Notes: generated by a model not told the origin, from the letters alone. A stretch of 64,000 bases of DNA from Nitrospira sp. ST-bin5 (GCA_002083555.1 MSXN01000022.1:77131-141130), one strand, 5' to 3'. Positions 53,011 to 61,568 are shown, counted from the first letter of the stretch. A program made the numbers and translations.

Positions 53011-53991
53011 ATGGGCGTCCTTCAGACACTCTATGCTCCGGTCCGTAACCTCCTTAGAGGCAAACCGTTACTGGCCGTCTTTCAGGTGTGTTTGCGCTGC
53101 AACTCGAATTGCGGGTACTGCGATCTGCCGCTCAACCAAGGCCGTTATGAAATGACCAGAGATGAGATCCGGCGGGTCTTCACCGGGCTCTACCGGGACG
53201 GAGTGCGCATGGTTTTCCTCCAGGGCGGGGAGCCGTTGCTCCGCCGCGACCTGCCGGAGATTATCGAGGACCTTGCCGCCTTAGGCTTCTTCATCACCCT
53301 CATCACCAACGGCACAAAGTTGACGCCACCGCTGCTGGACAGAATGGCGCCGCATCGGGTGACGATATCCGTGAGCCTGGATACGCTGGATCGTGAACGG
53401 TATCGGCAGATTCGCGGAGCCGATCAACTTGATCAGGTGCGTGAGGGGATCGCGCTGCTCCGTGAGTATCCCCATCAGAAGTGTCTGGTGTGCATTGTGA
53501 GCGAACTGAATCGAGCCGAGGTTCCCGCGGTCGTCCGATTTGCAACGGAGCAAGGATTTCTGCCGGTAGTCGGCGCCTATCATTGGGAGGTGGGACTGTA
53601 CGGGAAGAAGGATCCGGCGTTGATGTACGAGCGGCAGCAGGCCGGCATGCTCTTCCAGCAGTTGCTCGATGAGGCGCTGATCCCATCGGGATCACTGAAG
53701 CGCTTTACTCAAGACAATGTTCGCTGGTTGCAGGGGCATGATTTGGAGCCCTGTGATGCGGGGCGCTATAGTATCGCCATCGATGCGTCCGGCAACGTGG
53801 CGCCCTGTCTCTCCTTGCCCTGTTCCGGGAATCTGCTGACGGCCTCCTTGAGTGACATTCTCGCAGGGTTCGATCGGGACAGGATTGCGAGCTGTTCGGG
53901 AAGATCATCCTGCAATCGGCTCGACAGCCGGATTGTCGGATCGATTGTGCGGCATCCACTCACAGCGCTGCGCACGCCGGTCACGTTGTGA
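53011..53991 (+). CDS. Radical SAM protein with SPASM-like C-terminus
   Basis: A 326-residue iron-sulfur enzyme. The SAM cluster motif is CNSNCGYC (Cys30/34/37), with GGEPLLRRDLPEII and TNGTKL following. The C-terminal region has extra cysteines (248, 266, 271, 295, 301) in the spacing of a SPASM/twitch auxiliary cluster (CDAGRYSIAIDASGNVAPC), as in peptide-modifying and cofactor-building enzymes. The substrate is unknown. It is the first gene of a run with a DUF547 lipoprotein, a ferritin-like protein and a glycosyltransferase. Confidence 0.88.
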   Translation: MGVLQTLYAPVRNLLRGKPLLAVFQVCLRCNSNCGYCDLPLNQGRYEMTRDEIRRVFTGLYRDGVRMVFLQGGEPLLRRDLPEIIEDLAALGFFITLITNGTKLTPPLLDRMAPHRVTISVSLDTLDRERYRQIRGADQLDQVREGIALLREYPHQKCLVCIVSELNRAEVPAVVRFATEQGFLPVVGAYHWEVGLYGKKDPALMYERQQAGMLFQQLLDEALIPSGSLKRFTQDNVRWLQGHDLEPCDAGRYSIAIDASGNVAPCLSLPCSGNLLTASLSDILAGFDRDRIASCSGRSSCNRLDSRIVGSIVRHPLTALRTPVTL

Positions 53992-54011
53992 GGGGCACAG
54001 GAGGGGTTGCG

Positions 54012-54782
54012 ATGAGAGTCGCGATGATTGTTCTCATTGCGGTGCTGGGCGGTTGTTCGACGGTGCCCACGAATTACCGCCCAGCCATGCCTTTGGCCCC
54101 TGGAGAATACTCTCATCAGCCGTTCGATCAGGTATTGCAGGCGCATGTGCGGGACGGGGTGGTGGACTATCCGGCTATTCTGAATGACCGGCGGTTCGCG
54201 CAGTATCTGGATCACTTGGACCGTGTCGATCCGAATAGTCTGCCGAAAGACGATCGATTGGCGCTCTGGATCAATACCTATAACGCCTACGCCATCAAGG
54301 GGATCTTGGACGGCTATTCTCCAGGGACGTGGGTCGGGCGCTATCGGTACTTCATCGGGCGGACCTATCGCGTGGGAGGCGCCGCTCTCAATCTCTACGA
54401 TCTGGAACGGGACATTCTTATTGCGCAATTTCACGATCCGCGGATGCACTTTGCCATCGTCTGTGCGTCCGCGTCCTGTCCCAGGTTACAGCCGCGGGCC
54501 TACACAGGCGCGGAGTTGAATCAGCAACTTGACCAGGGAGCCCGCGAGTTCATCAACGATCCCGCCAGAAACCGATTCGACCGGGCAAACCGGGTCGCGT
54601 ACCTGTCGAAAGTTTTCGACTGGTTCACGGAAGATTTCGAAGTCCAGGCCGGATCGCTGCAACGGTATATTGCGCGATACGTAAGCGATCCCGTGCTTGC
54701 GCAGGAGCTGGCGACGGTGCCCTATCGTATCGAGTTTCTCGACTATGACTGGAGCCTGAACGGTCCCCTACCCCGGAGGTAA
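54012..54782 (+). CDS. DUF547 lipoprotein
   Basis: A 256-residue lipoprotein: signal and lipobox (VLIAVLGGC), then the DUF547 core. Recognisable blocks are DYPAILNDRRFAQYLDHLD, LALWINTYNAYAIKGILD, the Cys-containing MHFAIVCASASCPRLQPRAY and WFTEDF. DUF547 proteins are predicted to be cysteine-peptidase- or transglutaminase-like, but activity is unproven. Start is ATG 54012. It overlaps no gene but follows the radical SAM gene by 20 bases. Confidence 0.9.
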   Translation: MRVAMIVLIAVLGGCSTVPTNYRPAMPLAPGEYSHQPFDQVLQAHVRDGVVDYPAILNDRRFAQYLDHLDRVDPNSLPKDDRLALWINTYNAYAIKGILDGYSPGTWVGRYRYFIGRTYRVGGAALNLYDLERDILIAQFHDPRMHFAIVCASASCPRLQPRAYTGAELNQQLDQGAREFINDPARNRFDRANRVAYLSKVFDWFTEDFEVQAGSLQRYIARYVSDPVLAQELATVPYRIEFLDYDWSLNGPLPRR

Positions 54783-54785
54783 TCT

Positions 54786-55430
54786 GTGCTGGTAGCGCCT
54801 GATGAGAAAGTTCCGATCGCGCGGCTGCTGACGTTCCTTGAACATGGTGAACGGATGGCGCACGACTGTGCGCAGGCGCAGGCTGTCTTGGCGCCGGACG
54901 CGCCGTCGCGCCGGTTCCTCGTCAGCCAGGCCCGGCAGGAGGCGGCGCATGCGTTCGTGTTTCAGGGGGCGATTGCCTGGCTCGCGCCCAAACATCTGGG
55001 CGACGCGCCATTTCTTCCGGCCTTGGAAGCGTATCGGGAAAAACTCGATGACGCGCTGGCCCGCCAGGACCTGTTCGAAACGTTTCTGGCCGAGCAGGTC
55101 ATTCTCGAAGGATTGGGAGAGGCGATTCTGACACGCATCGAGGAAGGGTTGGTGAAACGGGCGGCACCGTTCGGGCGGCTGCGGCGCATCCTGCTACAGC
55201 AAGAAGAAGCCCATCATGGCTTCGGCCGTCGTATGCTGGAACGGGCGATGGGTGACGGTCGCATCGGTGCTGTGACCCTGAGCCGTCGTGCGCAGGACTA
55301 TCTTGCGCTGACCGATCAGATGGTGCTGACGCTGAGCGATTTGTTCGAAACCATCGACGAAGATCCCGCAGTCTGGGCACAGGATGTCCGGAAGTTTCTG
55401 CCATCATGGTTAGCCGAGGCACCGGCATGA
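54786..55430 (+). CDS. Ferritin-like di-iron helical protein
   Basis: A 214-residue all-helical protein with carboxylate/His motifs typical of ferritin-like di-iron enzymes. These are ARQEAAHAF (ExxH near 52-55), EQVILEG near 108, and QQEEAHHGFG near 147. I do not recognise a specific subfamily. Starts at GTG 54786, with GGAGG seven bases upstream. The stop overlaps the following gene as ATGA. It could be an oxygenase or oxidase acting with the radical SAM enzyme (inference). Confidence 0.75.
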   Translation: MLVAPDEKVPIARLLTFLEHGERMAHDCAQAQAVLAPDAPSRRFLVSQARQEAAHAFVFQGAIAWLAPKHLGDAPFLPALEAYREKLDDALARQDLFETFLAEQVILEGLGEAILTRIEEGLVKRAAPFGRLRRILLQQEEAHHGFGRRMLERAMGDGRIGAVTLSRRAQDYLALTDQMVLTLSDLFETIDEDPAVWAQDVRKFLPSWLAEAPA

Positions 55431-56104
55431 TCTCCGTCATCATTCCGGCCTACAACGAAGAGAAGGCCTTGCCGGCGACGCTTCGTGCCCTCTTTACTCA
55501 GCACGGGGATTTCGAAACGATCGTCGTTGACGGTGGAGGTTGTGATCGAACAGTTGGGGTTGCCCGTTCATTTCCAGCGGTGCAGGTCATCACGGCTTCC
55601 AAAGGTCGCGCCCTTCAAATGAATGCCGGCGCCAAACTGGCGACCGGCGAATGGCTGCTCTTTCTCCACGCCGATACGGTATTGCCGCCCGGCGCCATCC
55701 AACGATTGATTGATATGGAGTCGGATGCCGCCGTCCGGGCCGGTGGGTTTATGCACCAGTTTTCGGGTGACGACTGGCGGTTGAAGGCGATTTCATTCTT
55801 GGACAACTTCCGCTGTATCCGCAGCCGGATCATCTACGGCGATCAAGCGCTCTTTGTCCGCCGCGTCCTGTTCGAACAACTCGGTGGATTCCCGAACCAG
55901 CCGATTCTTGAAGACGTCGCTTTCTGTGAGCGGCTGATCAAGGTCACGATCCCGCTGTTGCTCTCTCCGCCCGTCGTCACCGACGCACGGAAGTTTTTGA
56001 AGATGGGTGTCTGGAGAAGCTTTCTCCGCGTCCTCCTCATCATCCTCCATGTCGAATTCCGTCTGCCCATCCTCCCCAGAGCCTTCTTTCAGGATATTCG
56101 CTAA
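55427..56104 (+). CDS. TIGR04283-family glycosyltransferase
   Basis: A 225-residue GT2 glycosyltransferase: N-terminal SVIIPAYNEEKALPATLRAL, DGGGCDRTVGVARS, KGRALQMNAGAKLATGEW, and the metal-binding FLHADTVLPPGA (DxD-like HAD). This is the rSAM/selenodomain-associated (TIGR04283) type, known near arsenosugar and related clusters. Start ATG 55427 is coupled by ATGA to the ferritin-like gene. A C-terminal hydrophobic segment (FLRVLLIILHVEF) may associate with the membrane. Confidence 0.88.
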   Translation: MISVIIPAYNEEKALPATLRALFTQHGDFETIVVDGGGCDRTVGVARSFPAVQVITASKGRALQMNAGAKLATGEWLLFLHADTVLPPGAIQRLIDMESDAAVRAGGFMHQFSGDDWRLKAISFLDNFRCIRSRIIYGDQALFVRRVLFEQLGGFPNQPILEDVAFCERLIKVTIPLLLSPPVVTDARKFLKMGVWRSFLRVLLIILHVEFRLPILPRAFFQDIR

Positions 56105-56111
56105 AGCCGAT

Positions 56112-56141
56112 TGTTTACCTTTCCCATGCTCCCTCGTCTAA
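56112..56141 (+). promoter_or_regulatory. ECF-type promoter site 1 (TGTTTAC-N16-CGTCTAA)
   Basis: TGTTTAC (56112-56118) and CGTCTAA (56135-56141) with a 16-base spacer, about 30 bases before the lipoprotein start at 56172. The same two words with the same spacing occur at 58160 and 60192, the latter before the ECF sigma gene. Confidence 0.75.
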
Positions 56142-56171
56142 CCCATCAAACAGGGTTGGAAGGAGGGGGCT

Positions 56172-56612
56172 ATGCGACAGGTTTCTGCACAAACAAGCGT
56201 ATGTATTCTCTCAGGTGTTCTGCTGCTATCCGGGTGCACATCAACCTTGGTTCGTGACGATGTGAAGCGAACGGCCGGACTGGACGGTTATTGTGCCGGA
56301 AGCGAGTGGGTGGACGATTCGTCGCTCGCGGTATTGCCGGTGCCGGTGGTTGCTTTTTTCGTGCCGCACTTCAATCTTCATAGATTGACCAGTGAACCGT
56401 ATCTGAGCCGCTGCGGGGCCTCGACGCGGGTGGTCAACCGAGAGGTGTCGGTGAACACAGCGGCGTGCCTCCCAACCGGATTGACGAGAATTATCACCCT
56501 TGGCGTCTGGCAATGGTGTCCGGCCCGTGTCGCCTGGTCGGCAGACGTGTTGGCGGACGGATCGAGGCCGGCGGGATTGCAAACGAACGGGCTGCCTGCA
56601 TCGAAATCGTAA
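56172..56612 (+). CDS. Putative lipoprotein, predicted ECF-regulon member
   Basis: A 146-residue lipoprotein (signal CILSGVLLLSGC). The mature part has five or six cysteines (DGYCAGSE, LSRCGAS, AACLPTG, QWCPARV) and a hydrophobic middle segment (LAVLPVPVVAFFVPHF). I recognise no family. A strong GGAAGGAGG lies before the ATG, and an ECF-type promoter lies 30 bases upstream. The DUF5666 gene follows after 27 bases, likely in the same transcript. Confidence 0.72.
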   Translation: MRQVSAQTSVCILSGVLLLSGCTSTLVRDDVKRTAGLDGYCAGSEWVDDSSLAVLPVPVVAFFVPHFNLHRLTSEPYLSRCGASTRVVNREVSVNTAACLPTGLTRIITLGVWQWCPARVAWSADVLADGSRPAGLQTNGLPASKS

Positions 56613-56639
56613 CCATTCAATATTCACAGGAGTCAGGCA

Positions 56640-58091
56640 ATGAAACGAACACTTAATATGGTGTATTTCGTCGGCGCGATCGGGCTTGTCGGAATGTTGT
56701 GGGGGTGTGGAAGCGGAGGGGGAGACGGGGCGCCGGCAGCGAGTGGCACTGGTAGTGCCAACGGCACGGCTGCCGCTTCCGGTACCGTCACCGGGTTCGG
56801 CAGCGTCTACGTCAACGGCAAGAAATTCGAGACCTCAGGCGCGTCGTTCATCGTTGACGGTCAGTCTGGAAGCCAGAGTGACTTGAAGTTGGGGATGACG
56901 GTCGCGGTCATAGGGTCTGTGACGGGAGATCAACGGTCAGCCGTTTCGGTTCGCCAGCGAGATGCTGTGGAAGGGCTGGTCCAGTCGGTTGCCGGAGACG
57001 GATTGAGCCTTGTGGTGATGGGCCAGACCGTGCTGGTCGATAATACGACTCTGATTGATGACAATATCCCCGGTCAGTCGGTGCGCAATCTGGTGGCGGG
57101 CGCGGATTTCGTGGAAGTGAACGGTCATATCCGGCCGGATGGCGTCATTCAGGCGACGTTCATCGAAAGGAAGTTGGCCGGCACTGTGACGCCCGAGGTG
57201 CGCGGCTATGTGCGAAACCACAACAGCGGAGCCCAGACGTTTCAGATCGGCAATCTGACAGTGAACTACGGCACGGCGCTGATCAACGATATGCCGAGTC
57301 CGGCGGGCAGCGGGTGGAATGGACTACTGGTTGAAGCGAAGGGAACAGGCATCGGCAGCTTCAATGCGGCGACGACCACGCTCACGGCGTCGAAAGTCGA
57401 GCCGGAGAGTCAGGGTGTCCAGCAAGCGGATGAATTCGAAGTCGAGGGGTTTGTGACGCAAGTGCTCGGGGCCGGAGATTTCTTCATCGGCGCGACGCAT
57501 GTGCAGACAACCGGCAGTACGGAATTTCGCGGCGGGGCCATCGATGAGATTCTTGTCGGATCGAAGCTCTCGGCGGAGGGCCGGTTCACCAACGGCATCC
57601 TCACGGCTAAGCATGTGAAGTTTCATGAGAGTGCCAGAGTGGAGGGAGATATTGCTTCGATCAATACCGGGGCGGCCACCGTCACGGTCACGGGGTTGCC
57701 CGGCGTGGTGGTTGCGGTGACGAGCCAGACAGAGATTAGGGCGGACAGCGGGACGACTCTCGATGCCCTCTCGGTCGGCAATCATGTGCGTGTGAGAGGC
57801 CGGTTGGGCAGCAGCAATGCCGTGATCGCGGCCCGGGTCGAACAGCGGTCGGCATCTGATGATGTGGATTTGCAGGGGCCGGTGCAGGCGGTCTCTAATC
57901 CGAACCTGACGATCCTGGGGGTGCCGGTGAATACCTCGGGGATCTCAGAGGATGAGTTCAAGGGGCTCAACGATCGCCCCATCGGCCGTGCCGGATTCTT
58001 CAATGCTGTGAAGGTCAACACCCTCGTCAAGATGAAGGGGCGGATCGCCGGTGGCGTGGTGATCTGGCGGGAAGCTGAATTGGAAGACTAG
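56640..58091 (+). CDS. DUF5666-repeat lipoprotein
   Basis: A 483-residue exported protein: signal with lipobox (GMLWGC), a Gly/Ala/Ser linker, then a series of about five beta-rich DUF5666-type modules. Each contains patterns such as GTVTGFGSVYVNGKKFETSG, VDGQSGSQSDLKLGMTVAV and VEGFVTQVLGAGDFFIG. The repeats resemble short OB-like barrels. Function unknown. It follows the small lipoprotein by 27 bases and precedes a strong hairpin terminator. Confidence 0.87.
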   Translation: MKRTLNMVYFVGAIGLVGMLWGCGSGGGDGAPAASGTGSANGTAAASGTVTGFGSVYVNGKKFETSGASFIVDGQSGSQSDLKLGMTVAVIGSVTGDQRSAVSVRQRDAVEGLVQSVAGDGLSLVVMGQTVLVDNTTLIDDNIPGQSVRNLVAGADFVEVNGHIRPDGVIQATFIERKLAGTVTPEVRGYVRNHNSGAQTFQIGNLTVNYGTALINDMPSPAGSGWNGLLVEAKGTGIGSFNAATTTLTASKVEPESQGVQQADEFEVEGFVTQVLGAGDFFIGATHVQTTGSTEFRGGAIDEILVGSKLSAEGRFTNGILTAKHVKFHESARVEGDIASINTGAATVTVTGLPGVVVAVTSQTEIRADSGTTLDALSVGNHVRVRGRLGSSNAVIAARVEQRSASDDVDLQGPVQAVSNPNLTILGVPVNTSGISEDEFKGLNDRPIGRAGFFNAVKVNTLVKMKGRIAGGVVIWREAELED

Positions 58092-58123
58092 TGCGCCAAT
58101 CATCGCGGCATGGGGTTCTCAGT

Positions 58124-58143
58124 CCGGGGCCCGCGGGCCCCGG
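58124..58143 (+). terminator. GC-rich perfect palindrome, probable terminator
   Basis: A 20-base perfect palindrome of only G and C, folding as a nine-pair stem, followed by TTGTTTC. It lies 32 bases after the DUF5666 stop and ends that transcript before the next ECF-type promoter. Confidence 0.65.
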
Positions 58144-58159
58144 TTGTTTCGACCGCCGC

Positions 58160-58189
58160 TGTTTACGATCGTCGGATGAGCGCGTCTAA
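58160..58189 (+). promoter_or_regulatory. ECF-type promoter site 2 (TGTTTAC-N16-CGTCTAA)
   Basis: TGTTTAC (58160-58166) and CGTCTAA (58183-58189) with a 16-base spacer, about 63 bases before the secreted repeat protein at 58253. In both this site and site 3 the spacer begins with GA and the flank reads GCTGTTTACGA. Confidence 0.78.
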
Positions 58190-58252
58190 TATGGCAGAAT
58201 GTGGGAGCGGGATCTGGCCGGTAGTCAGGAAAGACGACAGAGGAGGCAACGT

Positions 58253-59170
58253 ATGACATCGAATCGAATGATTCTTGGAGTGGTGCTGGTGGCGTGGGCA
58301 GTGTGGTGTGGCCCTGTGTGGGCACAGGCGATTGAGAACGGTCAAGTTGAGATCTCTGGGGCCCTTCCTCGGACGGCAACGGGAATGGTGGATGTTGAAG
58401 CGCTGAAGGGGACAATCCAAACGCAGTTTGCACGGCCTGGAGTCCAGGAAGTACAGTTTCGCAACGTGTCTCTGACCGAGGCAGAACAGCGGGCATTATT
58501 TCTGAATAGCGACCCCCAGAAGAATCTCCTCCGGCAAGTCTCGACGGTGGTGCCTTCTGCGAACAGCGCCGAGCGAAATGTGACGTTTCGCAGCAGTGAC
58601 CTTCGAGCGAGAGTCGGGCGGGAGGAAGGGCAGCTGCGGGCACGAATCGAAGGGATCGATCACTCACAGTTGACGGAGTCTGAACGACAGAACCTTCAAG
58701 CCCAGTTTGATCGGTTTCGTCTTGAAGGGGGGAATGATCGTGGAGGCAACCGGACGGAAGGCCGTGGGGGGCGAAACGGGAGCGACAACGGCGGATCCGG
58801 GTCCGGGGATAGCGGACATGGTTCAGATAACAGTGGGCCCGGGTCGGCCAATAGTGGATCCGGATCGGCAAATGGCGGTCGCGGCGGAGATGGCGGCCGT
58901 CGCGGGGGTGATGATCTTCGAGTCGCACAGGCCGACGATATTCGTCGGGAGGATCGCCGGTCGAATGCCGGAGGAGAAGTGCGAGGGTTGGATCGTGCCG
59001 ATCAGGTAGCCGGCGAGCATGGGCGGGAAGGCCGGGACAATGCGCGGGCCGCACAGATGGATAGGCCGAATCGCATCGAGCGAGCGGAACGTCCGCAACG
59101 GCCGGAGCGCCCCGAGCGGCCACAGAGACCGGAACGACCGGAGCGGCCAGAGAGAGCGGGACGGAACTAG
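58253..59170 (+). CDS. Secreted low-complexity protein, predicted ECF-regulon member
   Basis: A 305-residue exported protein with signal peptide (ILGVVLVAWAVWCGPVWA). A structured N-terminal half contains ALKGTIQTQFARPGVQEVQF and LTEAEQRALFLN. A Gly/Ser/Asp/Asn-rich tract follows (about 160-215), then an Arg-rich tail with PERP-type short repeats. ATG 58253 has AGAGGAGG upstream. No family recognised. It is followed by an outer-membrane barrel gene that probably shares its ECF-type promoter. Confidence 0.78.
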   Translation: MTSNRMILGVVLVAWAVWCGPVWAQAIENGQVEISGALPRTATGMVDVEALKGTIQTQFARPGVQEVQFRNVSLTEAEQRALFLNSDPQKNLLRQVSTVVPSANSAERNVTFRSSDLRARVGREEGQLRARIEGIDHSQLTESERQNLQAQFDRFRLEGGNDRGGNRTEGRGGRNGSDNGGSGSGDSGHGSDNSGPGSANSGSGSANGGRGGDGGRRGGDDLRVAQADDIRREDRRSNAGGEVRGLDRADQVAGEHGREGRDNARAAQMDRPNRIERAERPQRPERPERPQRPERPERPERAGRN

Positions 59171-59281
59171 CACGGAGCTGGTAGTCGATAGCGGCGCAGC
59201 AACGGCGCGGGGAGATTTGCCCGGCGCCGCTATGGTATTGAGGGGGCCGTGTGGGGCGATGAGAGAAAGGATGCTGGAGCG

Positions 59282-60178
59282 ATGAGAGCGAGCCAATGGG
59301 CGAGGATACTCGCCGGTGTGATGGTGTTGGGTCTATGGGGAGTTGATGGACAGGCCGCAGAGAAAGCCGATCAGGGACCGACGTCGCCGGAGCAGAAGTG
59401 GCAGATTGGGTTTACGCCAAATTATAGCAGCGGGAAATTTGGAACGGACACGACGAGCTCATTTGTTTACGCCCCGCTATCAATCCGCCGTTTGTTTCGG
59501 GACGGTGATGTAACGGTTGTCGTGCCATTCGTGAGTGTGACAAGCAACGGGACCGCTACTCTCGTCGGGGGGCAGCCGACGCAAACCATACCCGGCACCT
59601 GCCTCAAGGAAAGTGGGACAGTCATCGATACCTCCAAGCCAGAGTGTCTGGCCTTTTTAAATCGTGGTGGTGCAGCGAACAAGAAAGTTACGAACAGCGG
59701 GCTTGGAGACATTATTCTGCGAGGCCGGTACTACGTCGTCGAAGAAAAAGACTACATGCCGCTCATCGCTGTGACGGGCCGAATGAAACTGCCGACGGCC
59801 AGCGCCAGCCAGGGTTTAGGTACCGGGGCCTTCGACTATGGCGCAGGCCTCGAAATTTCGAAAATGTTGGGAGAAAAGTGGATTGCGTTCCTGGATGGCG
59901 GGTACAACGTCATCGGCGATCCTGAGGGGATCAATTTTCAGAATCAGCATTGGTACGACGTGGGTGCCGGCTATTACTTCACCAGAGATGTGCTGGTGAG
60001 CGCCTATTATGAAGAGTATCGGGCGATCCTGCGCGGGTTCGTCAACGCGAGGGATATTTTCCTGGCGGCAAATTATACGGCTTCTGCGTCCTGGCGCTTC
60101 AGCGGAGGGGTCACCCTGGGGCTTTCCGACGGGGCGCCCGATTTCGCGCTGACGGTTGGAACCAGTTATCGCTTTTGA
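59282..60178 (+). CDS. Outer-membrane beta-barrel (MetA/phenol-degradation type)
   Basis: A 298-residue exported protein. The signal peptide lies near residues 1-25 (LAGVMVLGLWGVDGQAA). The strand-rich barrel has recurrent aromatic girdles and the PF13557-like motif SGLGDIILRGRYYVVEEKD, LPTASASQGLGTGAFDYG and a C-terminal Phe (TVGTSYRF) expected of outer-membrane barrels. It shares about half its residues with the partial protein at 63492. Start ATG 59282. The substrate is unknown. Confidence 0.85.
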   Translation: MRASQWARILAGVMVLGLWGVDGQAAEKADQGPTSPEQKWQIGFTPNYSSGKFGTDTTSSFVYAPLSIRRLFRDGDVTVVVPFVSVTSNGTATLVGGQPTQTIPGTCLKESGTVIDTSKPECLAFLNRGGAANKKVTNSGLGDIILRGRYYVVEEKDYMPLIAVTGRMKLPTASASQGLGTGAFDYGAGLEISKMLGEKWIAFLDGGYNVIGDPEGINFQNQHWYDVGAGYYFTRDVLVSAYYEEYRAILRGFVNARDIFLAANYTASASWRFSGGVTLGLSDGAPDFALTVGTSYRF

Positions 60179-60191
60179 CGGATGGCTGTGC

Positions 60192-60221
60192 TGTTTACGA
60201 ATCAGGAGATGTCTCGTCTAA
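60192..60221 (+). promoter_or_regulatory. ECF-type promoter site 3, before the sigma gene
   Basis: TGTTTAC (60192-60198) and CGTCTAA (60215-60221) with a 16-base spacer, about 60 bases before the ECF sigma start. Its position argues for autoregulation by that sigma factor. Confidence 0.78.
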
Positions 60222-60283
60222 TGGTTCAAGTAGGGCGAAGCAGACAGTCCGGTGGCAGTCAGGTCGGGTGAGTGGAGCGGATG

Positions 60284-60859
60284 ATGCCATTGGAAGCGCG
60301 AGAAGGGCCTGATGACGCTCAGCTGGTGGCGCGCAGCCTCAAGCAGGATCAGGAGGCCTTCGGGCAACTGATCGATCGGCATGCCTCAAGCATCGTGAAT
60401 CTCGCGTACCGGATGGTCGGGAATCGAGCCGAGGCTGAGGATCTGGCGCAGGAAACATTTTTGTCGGCGTTCAAATCTCTGGCGACGTTCCGGGCGGATG
60501 CGAAGTTTTCAACATGGCTGTATCGCATCGCGACAAATAAGTGCAAAGACTGGTTGCGAGTGAAACGACCTGGCGAGCAGTTGCACGATGTGGATGAGGC
60601 GCTGGACGCCCATGTGGCAGAAGATCGAACGCCGGAACGGCTCCTTTCGCAACAGCAGGTTGCGTTGGAACTCGAACAGGCCATCCAGCGGTTGCCGCCG
60701 CTGTATCGGGAGGCGTTTGTGCTGAAGCATGTCGAAGGATTGAGCTACGAAGAGATGCAGGCGATTCTCGGCGTCAACGGGGATACGTTGAAGATGCGCG
60801 TCTATAAGGGGCGATTGCAGTTAAGCCGAGAGCTGGCCGAGCTGAATCCGACGCGATAA
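60284..60859 (+). CDS. ECF RNA polymerase sigma factor (RpoE-like)
   Basis: A 191-residue sigma-70 family factor with only regions 2 and 4. Region 2 is seen in AYRMVGNRAEAEDLAQETFLS and FSTWLYRIATNKCKDWLR; region 4 in LPPLYREAFVLKHVEGLSYE and the HTH EMQAILGVNGDTLKMRVYKG. I prefer ATG 60284 because GGAG lies six bases upstream; GTG 60272 and ATG 60281 are alternatives. An anti-sigma-like gene follows 28 bases later. Three promoters with a shared motif nearby are its likely targets. Confidence 0.94.
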   Translation: MPLEAREGPDDAQLVARSLKQDQEAFGQLIDRHASSIVNLAYRMVGNRAEAEDLAQETFLSAFKSLATFRADAKFSTWLYRIATNKCKDWLRVKRPGEQLHDVDEALDAHVAEDRTPERLLSQQQVALELEQAIQRLPPLYREAFVLKHVEGLSYEEMQAILGVNGDTLKMRVYKGRLQLSRELAELNPTR

Positions 60860-60887
60860 GGTCTGGCGATGGATATGGGTGAAGGCA

Positions 60888-61568
60888 ATGGATGAACAGG
60901 AACTGATGGTCCAACGGTTTCTCGATCAGGATCTGACGCCGGATGAGCGGGTCGCCTTCCTTCAGACGGTCGACGCGGATTCCTCGTTGCGTCGGACCTG
61001 GCTCAATCTCGAGATGGTGGTGGCTGAGGCGGCGCAACTGCCGAGGATTACCCCATCAGCGAAGTTCATGAGCCAGTTGAAAGCGAAAGTGGCTTCCCCT
61101 CCACGCAGCCTCTGGGATCGTATGCGCGCGGCGATTACGGTGCCTCGCACGCTGGAGTGGAATTTGGGAGGAGCGATGGCGGCGGCATGTGTCGCGGTCG
61201 TCGTCATGGCGGGAGTTGTCAAGATGGTGCCGGAGCGAATCCTTGAAGTTCCTGTGGTTGCGACCCCGGTTCAGACCATTGCCGCGAACACGAATCGAGA
61301 ATTCAAGGTGTTTGTCCGGCTGGTGCTGCTGCAACCGGGGGCGCAGTCGGTCTCTGTCGCAGGAGACTTCAACGGGTGGAATCCCGAGCAGACCAAGTTG
61401 GAGCGATCAGAGGGCGGGATGTGGACCGCCACCATTCCGCTGAAGCCGGGACGCTACCAATACATGTTTGTAATCGATGGCAAACAGTGGATTGCCGACC
61501 CGTTGGCCGATGAAGCCTCCGGTGACGGGTTTGGCTCAGAGAATGCGGTGCTTGATGTCAGTATCTAA
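60888..61568 (+). CDS. Anti-sigma-like membrane protein with glycogen-binding-type domain
   Basis: A 226-residue protein. The N-terminal cytoplasmic about 70 residues are helical (ELMVQRFLDQDLTPDERVAF), like anti-sigma domains, but without the His/Cys zinc motif. One transmembrane helix follows (about 100-120, AMAAACVAVVVMAGVVKMV). The periplasmic C-terminus (about 145-226) is a CBM48/AMPK-beta-like domain: VSVAGDFNGWNPEQTKLERS, GMWTATIPLKPGRYQYMFVI and DGKQWIADP. ATG 60888 follows AAGG. Position after the sigma gene makes sigma control by a carbohydrate-type ligand the best guess. Confidence 0.85.
   Translation: MDEQELMVQRFLDQDLTPDERVAFLQTVDADSSLRRTWLNLEMVVAEAAQLPRITPSAKFMSQLKAKVASPPRSLWDRMRAAITVPRTLEWNLGGAMAAACVAVVVMAGVVKMVPERILEVPVVATPVQTIAANTNREFKVFVRLVLLQPGAQSVSVAGDFNGWNPEQTKLERSEGGMWTATIPLKPGRYQYMFVIDGKQWIADPLADEASGDGFGSENAVLDVSI

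Noticed and set aside
53011..56104. Arsenosugar (ars) cluster
   Set aside because: Only the TIGR04283 glycosyltransferase fits. The radical SAM protein lacks recognisable ArsS features, and no arsM or other ars genes are visible.
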